DNA from: Deltaproteobacteria bacterium
GTDB taxonomy: Bacteria > Myxococcota_A > UBA9160 > UBA4427
Direction of reading: 5' to 3'
Length of the DNA stretch: 64,000 bases
NCBI GenBank assembly: GCA_002691205.1
Contig: NZHD01000086.1
Location: 4,651 to 68,650 of the forward strand
The translations under genes were made by a program, and so were the position numbers. Below, one piece after another: positions 43,422 to 52,394 of the stretch. The notes below the pieces were generated by a model that did not search any database, was not told the origin of the DNA, and saw only the letters and a program-made list of their open reading frames with translations. Position 1 is the first letter of the stretch. Each line of letters starts with the position of its first letter.

Positions 43422-43720
43422 CTCCTCACGAACCTCTGTCGCACTCGAGTTTGGCCCGAAGCTCAGCTGAGCTCCATGGGACACGCTTGTCGCCCCGCGG
43501 GCCTTAGGGTTTGGTTCTTCTCTGTCTTGAAAACCGGTCTGGCCACAATAGGTTGTGGTTGTCTTTCCATGAAACCCCAATATTTTGTGTTTTTCGGGTT
43601 GACTTGCGAGGCCTCCCAAAGCATCTTGCTTGAACGGGGATGTGATGTTCCTCCTGTAGCCTGGGGGGGTCGCAACTTGGCGGTTGCGGGGAGGGACAAG
43701 AGCCTTAGACCGGGGTCATG

Positions 43721-43757
43721 CTCGTCGTTTGTCATCTCCTGAAGGGCAAACGAGGAG
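43721..43757 (+). ncRNA. 11-bp stem-loop in the nrdJ upstream stretch
   Basis: CTCGTCGTTTG (43721-43731) pairs with CAAACGAGGAG (43747-43757) with one mismatch, around a 15-base loop. No U-tract follows on either strand. Confidence 0.4.
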
Positions 43758-43836
43758 TCAGCCTGGCTCGGGTTCGGGGGCGTCGGGGGTACCGGCGCTC
43801 CCCTCATCTGCTCGCAGGGGGAACCAACAAAACAAA

Positions 43837-43870
43837 AAGGCCGCAGTCAAAAATGAGCTTCTGTGGTCTT
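43837..43870 (+). ncRNA. Hairpin with wobble pairs; terminator-like on the minus strand
   Basis: On the plus strand AAGGCCGCAG pairs with CTGTGGTCTT over ten positions including two G-U pairs. On the minus strand the same stem has two A-C mismatches but is followed by TTTTTGTTTTGTT, as in a rho-independent terminator. Which strand matters is not clear. Confidence 0.4.
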
Positions 43871-44332
43871 AAAGGCACAAGTGGTTTCTCAAATTTCTAG
43901 ATAGATGCACGTCTCGGTACGCGCCCACGTCCCGAAGTTGGAAGACAGCACTGTGAACAACGAACACTCGACACCAAAGTAAAAGAATAAGTTGATCAAG
44001 ATCGAAACAGAGAAACAACGGCAGAGAAAAAATAAATCAAATTCAAATGCGGCATGTCGCCGGAAGGCAGCGAGCAGCACCTAACTCAAAAGACGAGGTT
44101 GAACGCGCAGCGAAAAGGGAAGTTTTGGGAAGTTTGATCAAAGTCCCGCTTTCCATCGAAAGTCCAAGAAGAGCCAGAAACGAACTCTGTTTGATTTTAG
44201 TGGCGCTTCATCGTGGTACTTGAAGGTGGCAAGGTTGGCTTGAAGAGCTTTGTATCCTGGATCGTTGACGCATCGTCCTTAGACATTGAAAGATAAGAAA
44301 GATTTGAATCAGAAAGATTGATTAGCTGGGAA

Positions 44333-44388
44333 TTGGGCCGGGAGATCCCGCCGAGGGTCTGGACCCGAAACCCACTGAGAGGGCCCGA
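44333..44388 (+). ncRNA. Possible three-way junction upstream of nrdJ
   Basis: GGGC (44335-44338) can pair with GCCC (44383-44386), enclosing two tetraloop hairpins, CGGG-AGAT-CCCG (44339-44350) and GGGT-CTGG-ACCC (44355-44366). It lies about 200 bases before the nrdJ start. Confidence 0.35.
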
Positions 44389-44581
44389 AAGCCTAAAAAA
44401 GAACACCTTTTGATTTAAGGCACTGAGAGAGTGAGTGGCTAAATTCAAAATTTTTTTTGGGAGCGGTGCCGAAAAAGTCTAAGGCGGGTGAAGAGAATCC
44501 AAAGAGGTTCGATAAGCTTGCAGATTCAAATCAAAATGCTCAAAGCTAAGCGGACTGCATGACAGCAATGGGGGGCGAACC

Positions 44582-47371
44582 GTGAACGATTCAAGAGAAA
44601 TGATGGCCAAAGCAGCGGACTCTAAGGGCTCAGGACCAGCAAGCAGCAAAAGCGCCAAGCGAACTAAAAAAACAAAGGGCGAAGGGCGCGGCCTAAAGAT
44701 TGATCGGCACTTCACGCAGCGCGGCGAAAACCCCTTTGACCTTGTCGAATGGGAATTGCGAACCGCAGGAATCAACAACGAGTCAGGCGAAACGGTTTTC
44801 GAGCAAACGGACGTCGAAATTCCAGCGAGTTGGTCTCAGCTGGCGACGAACGTTGTCGTGTCGAAATACTTCCGTGGCCACGTGGGTCAGCCCGGTCGCG
44901 AGCGCAGTATCAAGGAGTTGATCGGTCGTGTCGTGGGTCGGATCACTGAGTGGGGGCACGAAGGCGGGTACTTCGCCAGCGATGAGGATGCCGAAGCTTT
45001 TTCAGATGAGCTCACACATTTGCTGCTTCATCAGAAAATGGCCTTCAACAGTCCCGTTTGGTTCAACCTGGGTGTGCCGGATACACCGCAGCAAGCGAGC
45101 GCATGCTTCATCAACTCCGTTGAGGACAAGATGGAGTCGATCATGGATCTCGCAAAGACTGAAGCGATGTTGTTTAAGGGAGGTTCGGGCGCAGGAACAA
45201 ATATCTCAGCGATTCGCTCTTCTCGAGAGCAGTTGGCGGGTGGAGGCATGGCGTCGGGCCCGGTCTCGTTCATGCGGGGCTTTGATGCTTTCGCGGGCGT
45301 GATTAAGTCGGGTGGAAAGACGCGTCGAGCCGCGAAGATGGTCATTTTGAATGTCGAGCATCCAGACATTTTGGATTTCATTCGCTCCAAGCAGAGCGAA
45401 GAGGAAAAAGCTTGGGCATTGATCGACGCTGGCTATGACGGAGGCTTCAATGTCCCGGGTGGTGCCTACGATTCGATTTTCTTTCAGAATGCGAATCATT
45501 CGGTTCGAGTGACAGACTCCTTTATGGAAAGTGCCGAGAACGGCGACACTTGGGACACTCGTTCGATCACAACAGGCAAGCGTGTAGACACTCATGAGGC
45601 GAAAGACCTTTTGCGAGAGATGGCGGAAGCCGCTCATGTTTGTGGTGATCCTGGGATCCAGTATGACACGACGATTAACCGCTGGAATCCGGTGAAGTCC
45701 TCGGGTCGTATTAACTCAAGTAATCCTTGCTCCGAGTACATGTTCCTAGATGATACGGCGTGTAATCTGGCGAGTTTGAACCTGATGACCTTTGCCGATG
45801 AGCAAGGTGCATTTGAAGTCGAGGATTTCAAGCGGTCGGTGGCCATCACGATTCTGGCCCAGGAAATACTGGTTGATTTTGCCAGCTATCCAACCAAGGC
45901 CATTGAGAAAAATAGCCACTTGTATCGGCCGTTGGGGCTCGGGTACGCGAACCTAGGTGCTCTTTTGATGTCGAGTGGGAAGCCGTACGACAGTCAAGAA
46001 GGCCGAGACCTGTCCGCTTCAATTACTTCATTGATGTGTGGCCAGGCTTATTTGACGAGTGCTCAAATTGCAGAAGCCATGGGGCCTTTCTCTCGGTACA
46101 AGACCAACCGAAAGCCGTTTATCGAGGTGATCGGGATGCATCGCGACGCGGCGCAAGAGCTTGAGGGCGAGACGGTTCAGGCCGACTTGCTCGAGCAGTC
46201 TAAGACGGTGTGGGACCAAGCTTTGGAGTTAGGCAAAGAGCACGGGTATAAAAATGCGCAGGTGACAGTTCTGGCTCCAACAGGAACCATCGCTTTTATG
46301 ATGGACTGCGACACGACAGGGGTCGAGCCCGACATCGCTTTGGTCAAGTACAAGAAATTGGTGGGGGGTGGCTTTCTTAAGATTGTCAACAACACGGTTC
46401 CTATGGCTCTGGATCGACTGGGCTACAGCGAGGAAGATCGGAACTCAATCTTGGCCTACGTCGATGAGCACGAGACAATCGAAGGGGCCCCGGGCTTGTT
46501 GGAAGAGCACTTGCCGGTCTTTGACTGCGCTTTTAGGGCTCAGAACGGACAGCGTTCGATCCATTGGATGGGGCATGTTCGGATGATGGGCGCCGTTCAA
46601 CCGTTCCTCTCGGGAGCCATCAGCAAGACTGTGAACCTGCCAGCCGATGCCTCCGTGGACGATGTGATGGAAGCGTACACGCAGGGGTGGCATCTAGGTC
46701 TTAAGGCGCTCGCCATTTACAGGGACGGAAGTAAGCGAACGCAGCCTTTGAATTCGGGTCGCGATGAAAAGGACAATGTCACTCGGCTAGAAGATTACCG
46801 GCCGATGAGGAGGAAGCTTGACGATGAGCGTCAAGCATTCACTCATAAGTTCTCGATTGCCGGTCACGAGGGTTACCTGACTATCGGAATGTACCAAGAG
46901 GGCGATCCGGGTGAAATCTTCCTTAAGATGGCGAAAGAAGGAAGCACCATTTCGGGATTAATGGATACGATTGCGACGATGACGTCCATTGCACTTCAAT
47001 ACGGAGTGCCTCTCAAAGCGTTGGTCGATAAATTCAGCCACACTCGCTTTGAGCCTTCCGGATTCACGAATAACAAGGAAATCCCGATCGCGAAGTCCGT
47101 CATGGATTACGTGTTCCGTTATCTCGGCAATCGCTTTATTGAGGTTGATGGCCAAGTGATTGAAGCCGAGTCAGGCACGAGTTCTTCAGAGCCGGTGGCT
47201 GTGATCGGTGCGGTGGCGGGAGGCTCTGGGGCGGGAATTGAGCGAGAGGCGACCTCCAGCTTCATAAACCAAGCCGACGCGCCTTCCTGCATGGATTGTG
47301 GATCAATTATGATTCGCAACGGCGCTTGTTACAAATGCGCCAACTGCGGCAGCACAAGCGGTTGCAGCTGA
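44582..47371 (+). CDS. nrdJ: Adenosylcobalamin-dependent ribonucleotide reductase (class II)
   Basis: A 929-aa B12-dependent reductase that makes deoxyribonucleotides without needing or excluding oxygen. The barrel motifs are intact: NSPVWFNLGVPDTPQQASACFIN, FKGGSGAGTNISAIRS, NPCSEYMFLDDTACNLASLNL, VLAPTGTIAFMMDCDTTGVEPD. A TSCPD-like domain follows (GHEGYLTIGMYQEGDPGEIFLKMAKEG), and the protein ends with paired Cys motifs (CMDCGSIMIRNGACYKCANCGSTSGCS). GTG 44582 has a G-rich ribosome-binding site; ATG 44600 is an alternative. It implies B12 synthesis or uptake elsewhere. Confidence 0.95.
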   Translation: MNDSREMMAKAADSKGSGPASSKSAKRTKKTKGEGRGLKIDRHFTQRGENPFDLVEWELRTAGINNESGETVFEQTDVEIPASWSQLATNVVVSKYFRGHVGQPGRERSIKELIGRVVGRITEWGHEGGYFASDEDAEAFSDELTHLLLHQKMAFNSPVWFNLGVPDTPQQASACFINSVEDKMESIMDLAKTEAMLFKGGSGAGTNISAIRSSREQLAGGGMASGPVSFMRGFDAFAGVIKSGGKTRRAAKMVILNVEHPDILDFIRSKQSEEEKAWALIDAGYDGGFNVPGGAYDSIFFQNANHSVRVTDSFMESAENGDTWDTRSITTGKRVDTHEAKDLLREMAEAAHVCGDPGIQYDTTINRWNPVKSSGRINSSNPCSEYMFLDDTACNLASLNLMTFADEQGAFEVEDFKRSVAITILAQEILVDFASYPTKAIEKNSHLYRPLGLGYANLGALLMSSGKPYDSQEGRDLSASITSLMCGQAYLTSAQIAEAMGPFSRYKTNRKPFIEVIGMHRDAAQELEGETVQADLLEQSKTVWDQALELGKEHGYKNAQVTVLAPTGTIAFMMDCDTTGVEPDIALVKYKKLVGGGFLKIVNNTVPMALDRLGYSEEDRNSILAYVDEHETIEGAPGLLEEHLPVFDCAFRAQNGQRSIHWMGHVRMMGAVQPFLSGAISKTVNLPADASVDDVMEAYTQGWHLGLKALAIYRDGSKRTQPLNSGRDEKDNVTRLEDYRPMRRKLDDERQAFTHKFSIAGHEGYLTIGMYQEGDPGEIFLKMAKEGSTISGLMDTIATMTSIALQYGVPLKALVDKFSHTRFEPSGFTNNKEIPIAKSVMDYVFRYLGNRFIEVDGQVIEAESGTSSSEPVAVIGAVAGGSGAGIEREATSSFINQADAPSCMDCGSIMIRNGACYKCANCGSTSGCS

Positions 47372-47394
47372 GCCAGTGCATTCTCTTTCAGCCC

Positions 47395-47432
47395 TGTGAG
47401 CCTGGTCCGAGTGTCTCGGATTCAGGCTCACA
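47395..47432. terminator. Strong hairpin after nrdJ
   Basis: TGTGAGCCTG (47395-47404) pairs perfectly with CAGGCTCACA (47423-47432), and inside CCGAG pairs with CTCGG around TGT. No U-tract follows; it lies between the convergent nrdJ and ETF-QO genes and may act on both. Confidence 0.6.
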
Positions 47433-47602
47433 AGGCCGGCTGAGCCATTCATAAGCCTGGCGGGTCGACCCTCAGCAGGAGCCTTGAGGGGTTGGCTGAT
47501 CTCAATGTTTCCCAACTAGCCCCCACTACGACCTAATTCTATACCCCGTCCTGCTGGGCAAGAATTATGGAGGTCGCAGGTGGACGAGAAGATCTCTTCC
47601 CA

Positions 47603-49288
47603 CTACATCTGGGAGTAGTCGGGTCCTTCTCCGCCTTCGGGCGGCGTCCATGTGATGATTTGATACGGATCGGCAATATCACACGTTTTGCAGTGAACGC
47701 AGTTTTCGTGATGAACGAAAAGCTTTTTGAGACCTGGGTTGTCCGTGTCCGGAACCATTTCATACACCGCGGCTGGGCAGAAGTTTTCGCAGGGGTTCCC
47801 GTAGTCTCGAGCGCAGTCGGTCGCGCAAACGTTTCGGTCAGCGACTTTAAGATGGGCGGGCTGGTCGACTTCATGCTGCGTGCCACTGAATCCAACAAGA
47901 TGCTCCTTGCTAAACGTGAGCACGCCATCGAATTCAAACTCTTCCTTCTTTCGTTCAGAGACCGGAAGCTCCCATATTTTCTTCATGGCGGTATAAGGGG
48001 CATGGAGGTCGAGGTTCTCCACGAGGCCTCGGCCCCCGGTGAGCATCATGAAAGGGATATTGGCGAAAGCAAAGTATGGGGACAAATCAGCAGAGGCCTC
48101 GAAGTTTCGAGCCTCTCGATGCTCTTGATAGGCCCAGCTCTGCTTGTATTTCTCCGCGTAAGTTCCAAGCTGAGCGGCTGTGAAGTCATCTTTGCCCAAT
48201 GCTTCTAGGATGGCTTCGGCGGCCAGCATGCCGGTCTTGACCGCCATATGGACTCCGGCCAGTCGCATGGGGTTGAGCATGCCAGCGGAGTCTCCGACCA
48301 GAAGCAGGCCGTCGGCGTAGAGCTTGGGTTGCGAATAGAGACCACCCATAGGAACGCATTTGGCTCCGTACCGTACGAGTTCCCCGCCTTCAAGCAGATC
48401 CCGCATGAAAGGTACGGTCTTGAAACGCTGAGCGTTGAGATGGGGGTCGTTGTTTGGGTTCTTGGCACTCAAAGAGGTGACGTAGCCAAAGGACACCAAG
48501 TTGTCTTTCATGTCGTAAAGCCACATGCCGTCAAGAGATTTGAAGGCATCTGGAAAGAGACTTCCGTGGACGACTCGGCCGGGCTTGTGTTTTTCGGGCT
48601 TCACTCTCCAAATTTCTTTGATTCCGGTTTTGAAAGCTTGGGGATGTTCACCTTGAAGTTCAAATCGCTCAATAATGTCTTCCGTGAGAGTTCCACGGAC
48701 GCCTTCGCCCAAGATGGTAACTTTGGCCAGGATATCCATGCCGGGCTGGAAGGTGGGCTTCTCCTTGCCGTTCTTGTCGATTCCCATATCGCCGGTTCGA
48801 ACACCGGTCACGCGGCTGCCATCCGTGAGGATTTCGGCGGCTGCAAAGCCGGGGTAAATCTCCACTCCAAGCTCTTCGCATTTTTCAGCCATCCACTTCG
48901 CAATATTGGACAGGGAGGCGATGTGATACCCCCGCTTGTCGAACATGGGCGGACATATGGGAGATTTGAAGGTGTGCTTGCGCGTAAAGGCGATGAATTG
49001 AGCGTCATCGCAGATGTACTCCGTGGGGAAACCCTGCTCGACGAAGTCGGGCATGAGTTCTCCGAAAGCTTTCATGTTGATGACTGCGCCTGAGAGTTGG
49101 TGGTCTCCTACTTCGGCGGCTTTTTCGATAATGAGCACTACGGGCGGCTCTACGGGTTCGACTCCGTTTGCTTCCGCCTCGTTGTTATGGAGTTCAACTT
49201 GCTTCATTAGGTGGTAGGCTGAGGCCAGGTTGGCTGGTCCAGCTCCTACATAAAGCACATCCACTTCCATGCTCTCACGTTCACTCAT
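47603..49288 (-). CDS. Electron transfer flavoprotein-ubiquinone oxidoreductase
   Basis: The 561-aa protein takes electrons from ETF and passes them to the quinone pool at the membrane. It starts with an FAD fold (VLYVGAGPANLASAYHLM), has EKAAEVGDHQLSGAVI and GDSAGMLNPMRLAGVHMAVKTGMLAAEAI, and ends with the ferredoxin-like part CARDYGNPCENFCPAAVYE...NCVHCKTCDIADPYQIITWTPPEGG, giving the [4Fe-4S] ligands. This links the two acyl-CoA dehydrogenases in the window to respiration. No etfAB is adjacent. A divergent region with two inverted repeats separates it from the unknown gene at 49417. Confidence 0.95.
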   Translation of the reverse strand: MSERESMEVDVLYVGAGPANLASAYHLMKQVELHNNEAEANGVEPVEPPVVLIIEKAAEVGDHQLSGAVINMKAFGELMPDFVEQGFPTEYICDDAQFIAFTRKHTFKSPICPPMFDKRGYHIASLSNIAKWMAEKCEELGVEIYPGFAAAEILTDGSRVTGVRTGDMGIDKNGKEKPTFQPGMDILAKVTILGEGVRGTLTEDIIERFELQGEHPQAFKTGIKEIWRVKPEKHKPGRVVHGSLFPDAFKSLDGMWLYDMKDNLVSFGYVTSLSAKNPNNDPHLNAQRFKTVPFMRDLLEGGELVRYGAKCVPMGGLYSQPKLYADGLLLVGDSAGMLNPMRLAGVHMAVKTGMLAAEAILEALGKDDFTAAQLGTYAEKYKQSWAYQEHREARNFEASADLSPYFAFANIPFMMLTGGRGLVENLDLHAPYTAMKKIWELPVSERKKEEFEFDGVLTFSKEHLVGFSGTQHEVDQPAHLKVADRNVCATDCARDYGNPCENFCPAAVYEMVPDTDNPGLKKLFVHHENCVHCKTCDIADPYQIITWTPPEGGEGPDYSQM

Positions 49289-49322
49289 TTCAGCCCCTTA
49301 TTTCTTTTGACGCCGACTTTCC

Positions 49323-49390
49323 TCGAAAAGTAGTCATTTTCGAATATTTTCTGGGTTGCTCGGCTTTTCTAGACTCTAGAGGAACGACTT
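49323..49390. promoter_or_regulatory. Two inverted repeats in a divergent promoter region
   Basis: TCGAAAA (49323-49329) and TTTTCGA (49337-49343) are perfect arms around a 7-base spacer. TCTAGACTCTAGA (49378-49390) is a second near-palindrome. They lie between ETF-QO and the 324-aa gene and could be operators. Confidence 0.35.
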
Positions 49391-49416
49391 GATCTGTACA
49401 ACAGAGGTGTTTCGGC

Positions 49417-50391
49417 ATGAGGCGGTATAATGTCGTTATGACGAGGATACGTTCTGAAATGGTCGATATCGTTCGGGACTTTATCGAAGCCCACGGCTTG
49501 ATGACGTCGATGACTCATCGGCATGCAGAGGGTGTGCTCGGATTTGGTGACGTTGAGCAATTTGTAGGCGACGACGCTTCGAGCATCTTATTCCGGTTGA
49601 AAGAATCATGTCATTCGATTTTTCGTTCCTCAGGGAGCGAGGGGTCAGCCGATGTGGGGGCAGGGGCTTTGTTGGATCTCGTGGTGGGTTCACTTTTCCA
49701 TGAAGCCATGGCTTTGCGAGAGAATTTGTACCAGCTCGAAAGTTATGGGGCTCGAGTGGAAGCACTTCGTGGCGTGGGGACGTCTGCGACTCTCGGACTT
49801 CTGCAGGAATTTAAAAAGATTCATAGGGCGTCTTCGCAGCGACTCGATGATTCTGTGATTCAGATCGATGCTCTTCTTGTTCAGGCGCGCCGTCAATTTC
49901 TACTTCTACTCATCGAGCATAAAAGCCAAGGTTTATTGGCTCGCTGCGTTTGGGAAAATGCGGAAAAATTCTCTTCAGCGTTTGGTCAGAGTTTTATCGA
50001 GATTTTAAATGAAATCTACGGAGACCCTGGGGTGGCTCTTCTGCTTGCTGCTGATTCTTACTTGGATAGTGCTTATTATTCAGATGGACTCCGAGTTCTC
50101 GCTGATGCGAGGGAGCGAGTGACTCTCGGAGATGGGGTGCAAGAAAGAATTGATTATGCGCGCGGAATGCGTTCGTTTATGGATCGTGACTATCGCGCCT
50201 GCATCGATGAGCTCAGTCAATGGTGGACAGTCAACTCTTCCGAGCATGATCCAGGTCGAGTCCAGTTTGCCCTTGATGCTGTCGCTCACATTAAGAGCGT
50301 GTTGGCCGATGAAGCATCGATCAGCATAGATCCAAGTGAGGTTGAGGATCTATGGGCTCGCTTGAACGCATATATGGACGGGCTTTCCTAG
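49417..50391 (+). CDS. Hypothetical protein, mostly helical
   Basis: I do not recognise this 324-aa protein. It has no signal peptide or membrane helix and reads as helix-rich throughout, with repeated helical pairs in the C-terminal half (FIEILNEIYGDPGVALLLAADSYLDSAYYSDGLRVLADARERV and YARGMRSFMDRDYRACIDELSQWW) that resemble TPR-like repeats. No catalytic motif is visible. AGAGGT precedes ATG 49417; ATG 49438 is an alternative. It diverges from ETF-QO and converges with lgt. Confidence 0.7.
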   Translation: MRRYNVVMTRIRSEMVDIVRDFIEAHGLMTSMTHRHAEGVLGFGDVEQFVGDDASSILFRLKESCHSIFRSSGSEGSADVGAGALLDLVVGSLFHEAMALRENLYQLESYGARVEALRGVGTSATLGLLQEFKKIHRASSQRLDDSVIQIDALLVQARRQFLLLLIEHKSQGLLARCVWENAEKFSSAFGQSFIEILNEIYGDPGVALLLAADSYLDSAYYSDGLRVLADARERVTLGDGVQERIDYARGMRSFMDRDYRACIDELSQWWTVNSSEHDPGRVQFALDAVAHIKSVLADEASISIDPSEVEDLWARLNAYMDGLS

Positions 50392-50409
50392 CTGTGGCGC
50401 TTAGTTTTC

Positions 50410-51165
50410 CTAGGCGGCCGCCGAGGCTGCATTTTTTTGCCGGTAGTGAAACCAGAGCCCTAGGCCTGTGACGATCAGGCCTAGTCCGATCCATTGAGGC
50501 TCGGTGAGTCCGAGGGCGACTTCCTGATTGACTCGCCAATTTTCGATGACGATTCGGCCGGCACCATTCAGCGCAAGATATTCTCCGAGAAGAAATGGAC
50601 TTTTCTTCCTTCGCCACCATAGAAAAGCGGCGACAGGAAGAAGCCAGGCGACTTCGTACAACTGCGTCGGGTGAACCAGTTCGAGCGTGGGCGGCGCTCC
50701 TTCAGGAAAGGACACAGCCCAGGGAACATCGGTGACGCGTCCGTAGTCATCGCCGACTAAAAAGCAACCGACGCGACCCAGGGCCTGGCCCACCGCGAGT
50801 CCGGGGGCCACCGAATTTGCAAAACCTCGAATATTGACGCCGTAGTAATAACAGGCGAGAACGCCTGCAAGCGCTCCGCCCATGAGTCCGCCATACCAAG
50901 TGATTCCGGCGCGTGCGAAAAGAAGGTCGAAGAAGGGGTATCCCTCACGGAGTGACACGTCGATGGCGAAGTAGAGCTTAGAGCCGAAGACCCCGCCCAG
51001 CATGATCCAGATCAGGATATTAGGGGCCGTCTCGGGGTCGAGGTTCTCCTCAACCATGCGCATTCTCGTGATCCAGTAGCCTACTAGAAACCCGGAGGCC
51101 ATCATGACACCGAACGTGCTGATTGTGTATCCGGTGCCGGGGATCGTGAAAAGTTCAGGATACAT
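50410..51165 (-). CDS. lgt: Prolipoprotein diacylglyceryl transferase
   Basis: Lgt transfers diacylglycerol from phosphatidylglycerol to the lipobox Cys of prolipoproteins in the inner membrane. The 251-aa protein has about seven membrane helices, ITWYGGLMGGALAG, the signature GQALGRVGCFLVGDDYG with the essential Arg, and HPTQLYE. The two residues after GRVGCFL (VGDDYG) match the CCYG-containing variants only in position. ATG 51165 has GAGG seven bases upstream and replaces the track's earlier start. Its partners lspA and lnt are not in the window. Confidence 0.93.
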   Translation of the reverse strand: MYPELFTIPGTGYTISTFGVMMASGFLVGYWITRMRMVEENLDPETAPNILIWIMLGGVFGSKLYFAIDVSLREGYPFFDLLFARAGITWYGGLMGGALAGVLACYYYGVNIRGFANSVAPGLAVGQALGRVGCFLVGDDYGRVTDVPWAVSFPEGAPPTLELVHPTQLYEVAWLLPVAAFLWWRRKKSPFLLGEYLALNGAGRIVIENWRVNQEVALGLTEPQWIGLGLIVTGLGLWFHYRQKNAASAAA

Positions 51166-51272
51166 GAGATTCCTCACCGCAAAGGGGTCAACGAACTAAG
51201 GGCTGATTAGGCGGGGAAACCTAAGGGATGGCATGAGTCGGGGCAAGCGTTCACAGACAAAGGCCTTGTCCG

Positions 51273-52394
51273 CTATTCGGAAGGAAGCTTTACATAGAAC
51301 TGAGCGCCCATCCCCGGGGCGCTCTCGGCCCAAGCTTCTCCGCCATAGACAGAAGCGATTCTTCGAACGATGGCAAGACCCATACCGCTTTGAGGTGTTT
51401 TCTGATCCGGGGGTAGTCCTGAGTGAAAAATGTTAAACACCGTTTTTAAGTCCTGGGTCTGGATGCCTTTCCCGTGGTCTCGGACCTGAATGAGACTGCT
51501 CTGTCCAAGTTCTTTGACTTCGATCTCAATTTTTCGATTCTCGCAATCGCCCCTGTGTTGGATTGCATTTTCGATGAGGCGAAAAAAAACTTGATGGAGA
51601 TGCTGAGGATCGCAAAACAGCGTTGGCATCTCTTGTCCGATCACTAGGCTCGTGTCAGTCTGCTCAAGTTGAAGCTTTATTTCAGATTCAATTTGCATCA
51701 AGGTTTCGCGCGGATTGATCAGCTTGCGGTTAGCTTGCTGGACGCTGATTCTGGAAAAATTGAGCGTTTGGTCAAGTTTTTCGTTCAGAGCATGGGCGGC
51801 TTGCTCGATTCGGTTGATAAAACGACGACCTTCGTCTCCGATGATTTCCGCATAGTCATCTCGCAACAGGCGAGAGAAGCCAAGGAGCGAGACAAGGGGA
51901 GATCGAAGGTCATGAGAAAGGATCTGTAGGCAGCTTTCAAGATCTTCGTTCGTACGTTTGAGGGCAGAGGCTTGATCTCTCTCCACGTCGATTGAAACGG
52001 GGTCGGTGACCGAGATGAGAAAGCATTGCCCGGAGTCGATTCGAGTCGAAAAGGTTTTGAGTTGGACTCGCTGGTCTGTGCCGGAGGTGTCTTCGAATAC
52101 AATCGAAAAGGCATCAGGTTGAATTTCAGAAAGCAGAGATTGGTGGATGCGGGTCAGTTGGTTTTGGATTTCGCGGCCGTCAGGATGGGTTTCTGAAACC
52201 GGCAATAGAGTGACCAGCGGAGGCCCAGCCTCAAGTCCGGCCAGAACGGCGTTTGGCAACCGTTTATCACTTGACCAGATTGCTCGACCATTCGGGTCAC
52301 TGAGGCCGACCCAGGCATGGATTTGGGCCAAGCCTTCAAGAAAGGGCAGGAGAGAGAGCAGATCAGTCGCCGCAGCGGGTTGGGGGGTGTCCAT
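51273..52394 (-). CDS. Sensor histidine kinase, cytoplasmic
   Basis: The 373-aa protein has an N-terminal PAS-like sensor region (VGLSDPNGRAIWSSDKRLPNAVLAGLEAG), a short coiled coil, the H-box ILSHDLRSPLVSLLGFSRLL, and a HATPase domain with N-box RLIENAIQHRG, G1 VRDHGKGI and G2 GMGLAIVRRIASVYGG. There is no membrane helix or receiver domain, and no response regulator gene is adjacent, so it is an orphan kinase. ATG 52394 with GAGGG is preferred over the track start nine codons earlier. Confidence 0.9.
   Translation of the reverse strand: MDTPQPAAATDLLSLLPFLEGLAQIHAWVGLSDPNGRAIWSSDKRLPNAVLAGLEAGPPLVTLLPVSETHPDGREIQNQLTRIHQSLLSEIQPDAFSIVFEDTSGTDQRVQLKTFSTRIDSGQCFLISVTDPVSIDVERDQASALKRTNEDLESCLQILSHDLRSPLVSLLGFSRLLRDDYAEIIGDEGRRFINRIEQAAHALNEKLDQTLNFSRISVQQANRKLINPRETLMQIESEIKLQLEQTDTSLVIGQEMPTLFCDPQHLHQVFFRLIENAIQHRGDCENRKIEIEVKELGQSSLIQVRDHGKGIQTQDLKTVFNIFHSGLPPDQKTPQSGMGLAIVRRIASVYGGEAWAESAPGMGAQFYVKLPSE

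Larger units (their letters stand above)
43422..44581. other. 1.16-kb gene-free stretch upstream of nrdJ
   Basis: No ORF here has a recognisable or protein-like product on either strand. From about 43820 to 44580 the plus strand is strikingly purine- and A-rich, unlike flanking DNA. Several inverted repeats occur (43543-43558, 43721-43757, 43837-43870, 44333-44388). The stretch may hold a long leader of nrdJ, a non-coding RNA, or both. Confidence 0.55.

Noticed and set aside
43650-43760. Cobalamin riboswitch for nrdJ
   Set aside because: AGCCTTAGACCGGGG has slight likeness to the B12 box, but the box needs a deletion to align and the other conserved core segments are not there.
43463-43807. 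Minus-strand ORF of 114 aa in the gap before nrdJ
   Set aside because: Pro/Gln/Arg-rich low-complexity product with no start signal, typical of chance ORFs.
44051-44080. SRP RNA-like core (GCCGGAAGGCAGCGAGCAGC)
   Set aside because: The GGAA loop and AGCAGC resemble the 4.5S RNA core, but the required AGGTCCGGAAGGAAGCAGC order and the flanking long stem are absent.
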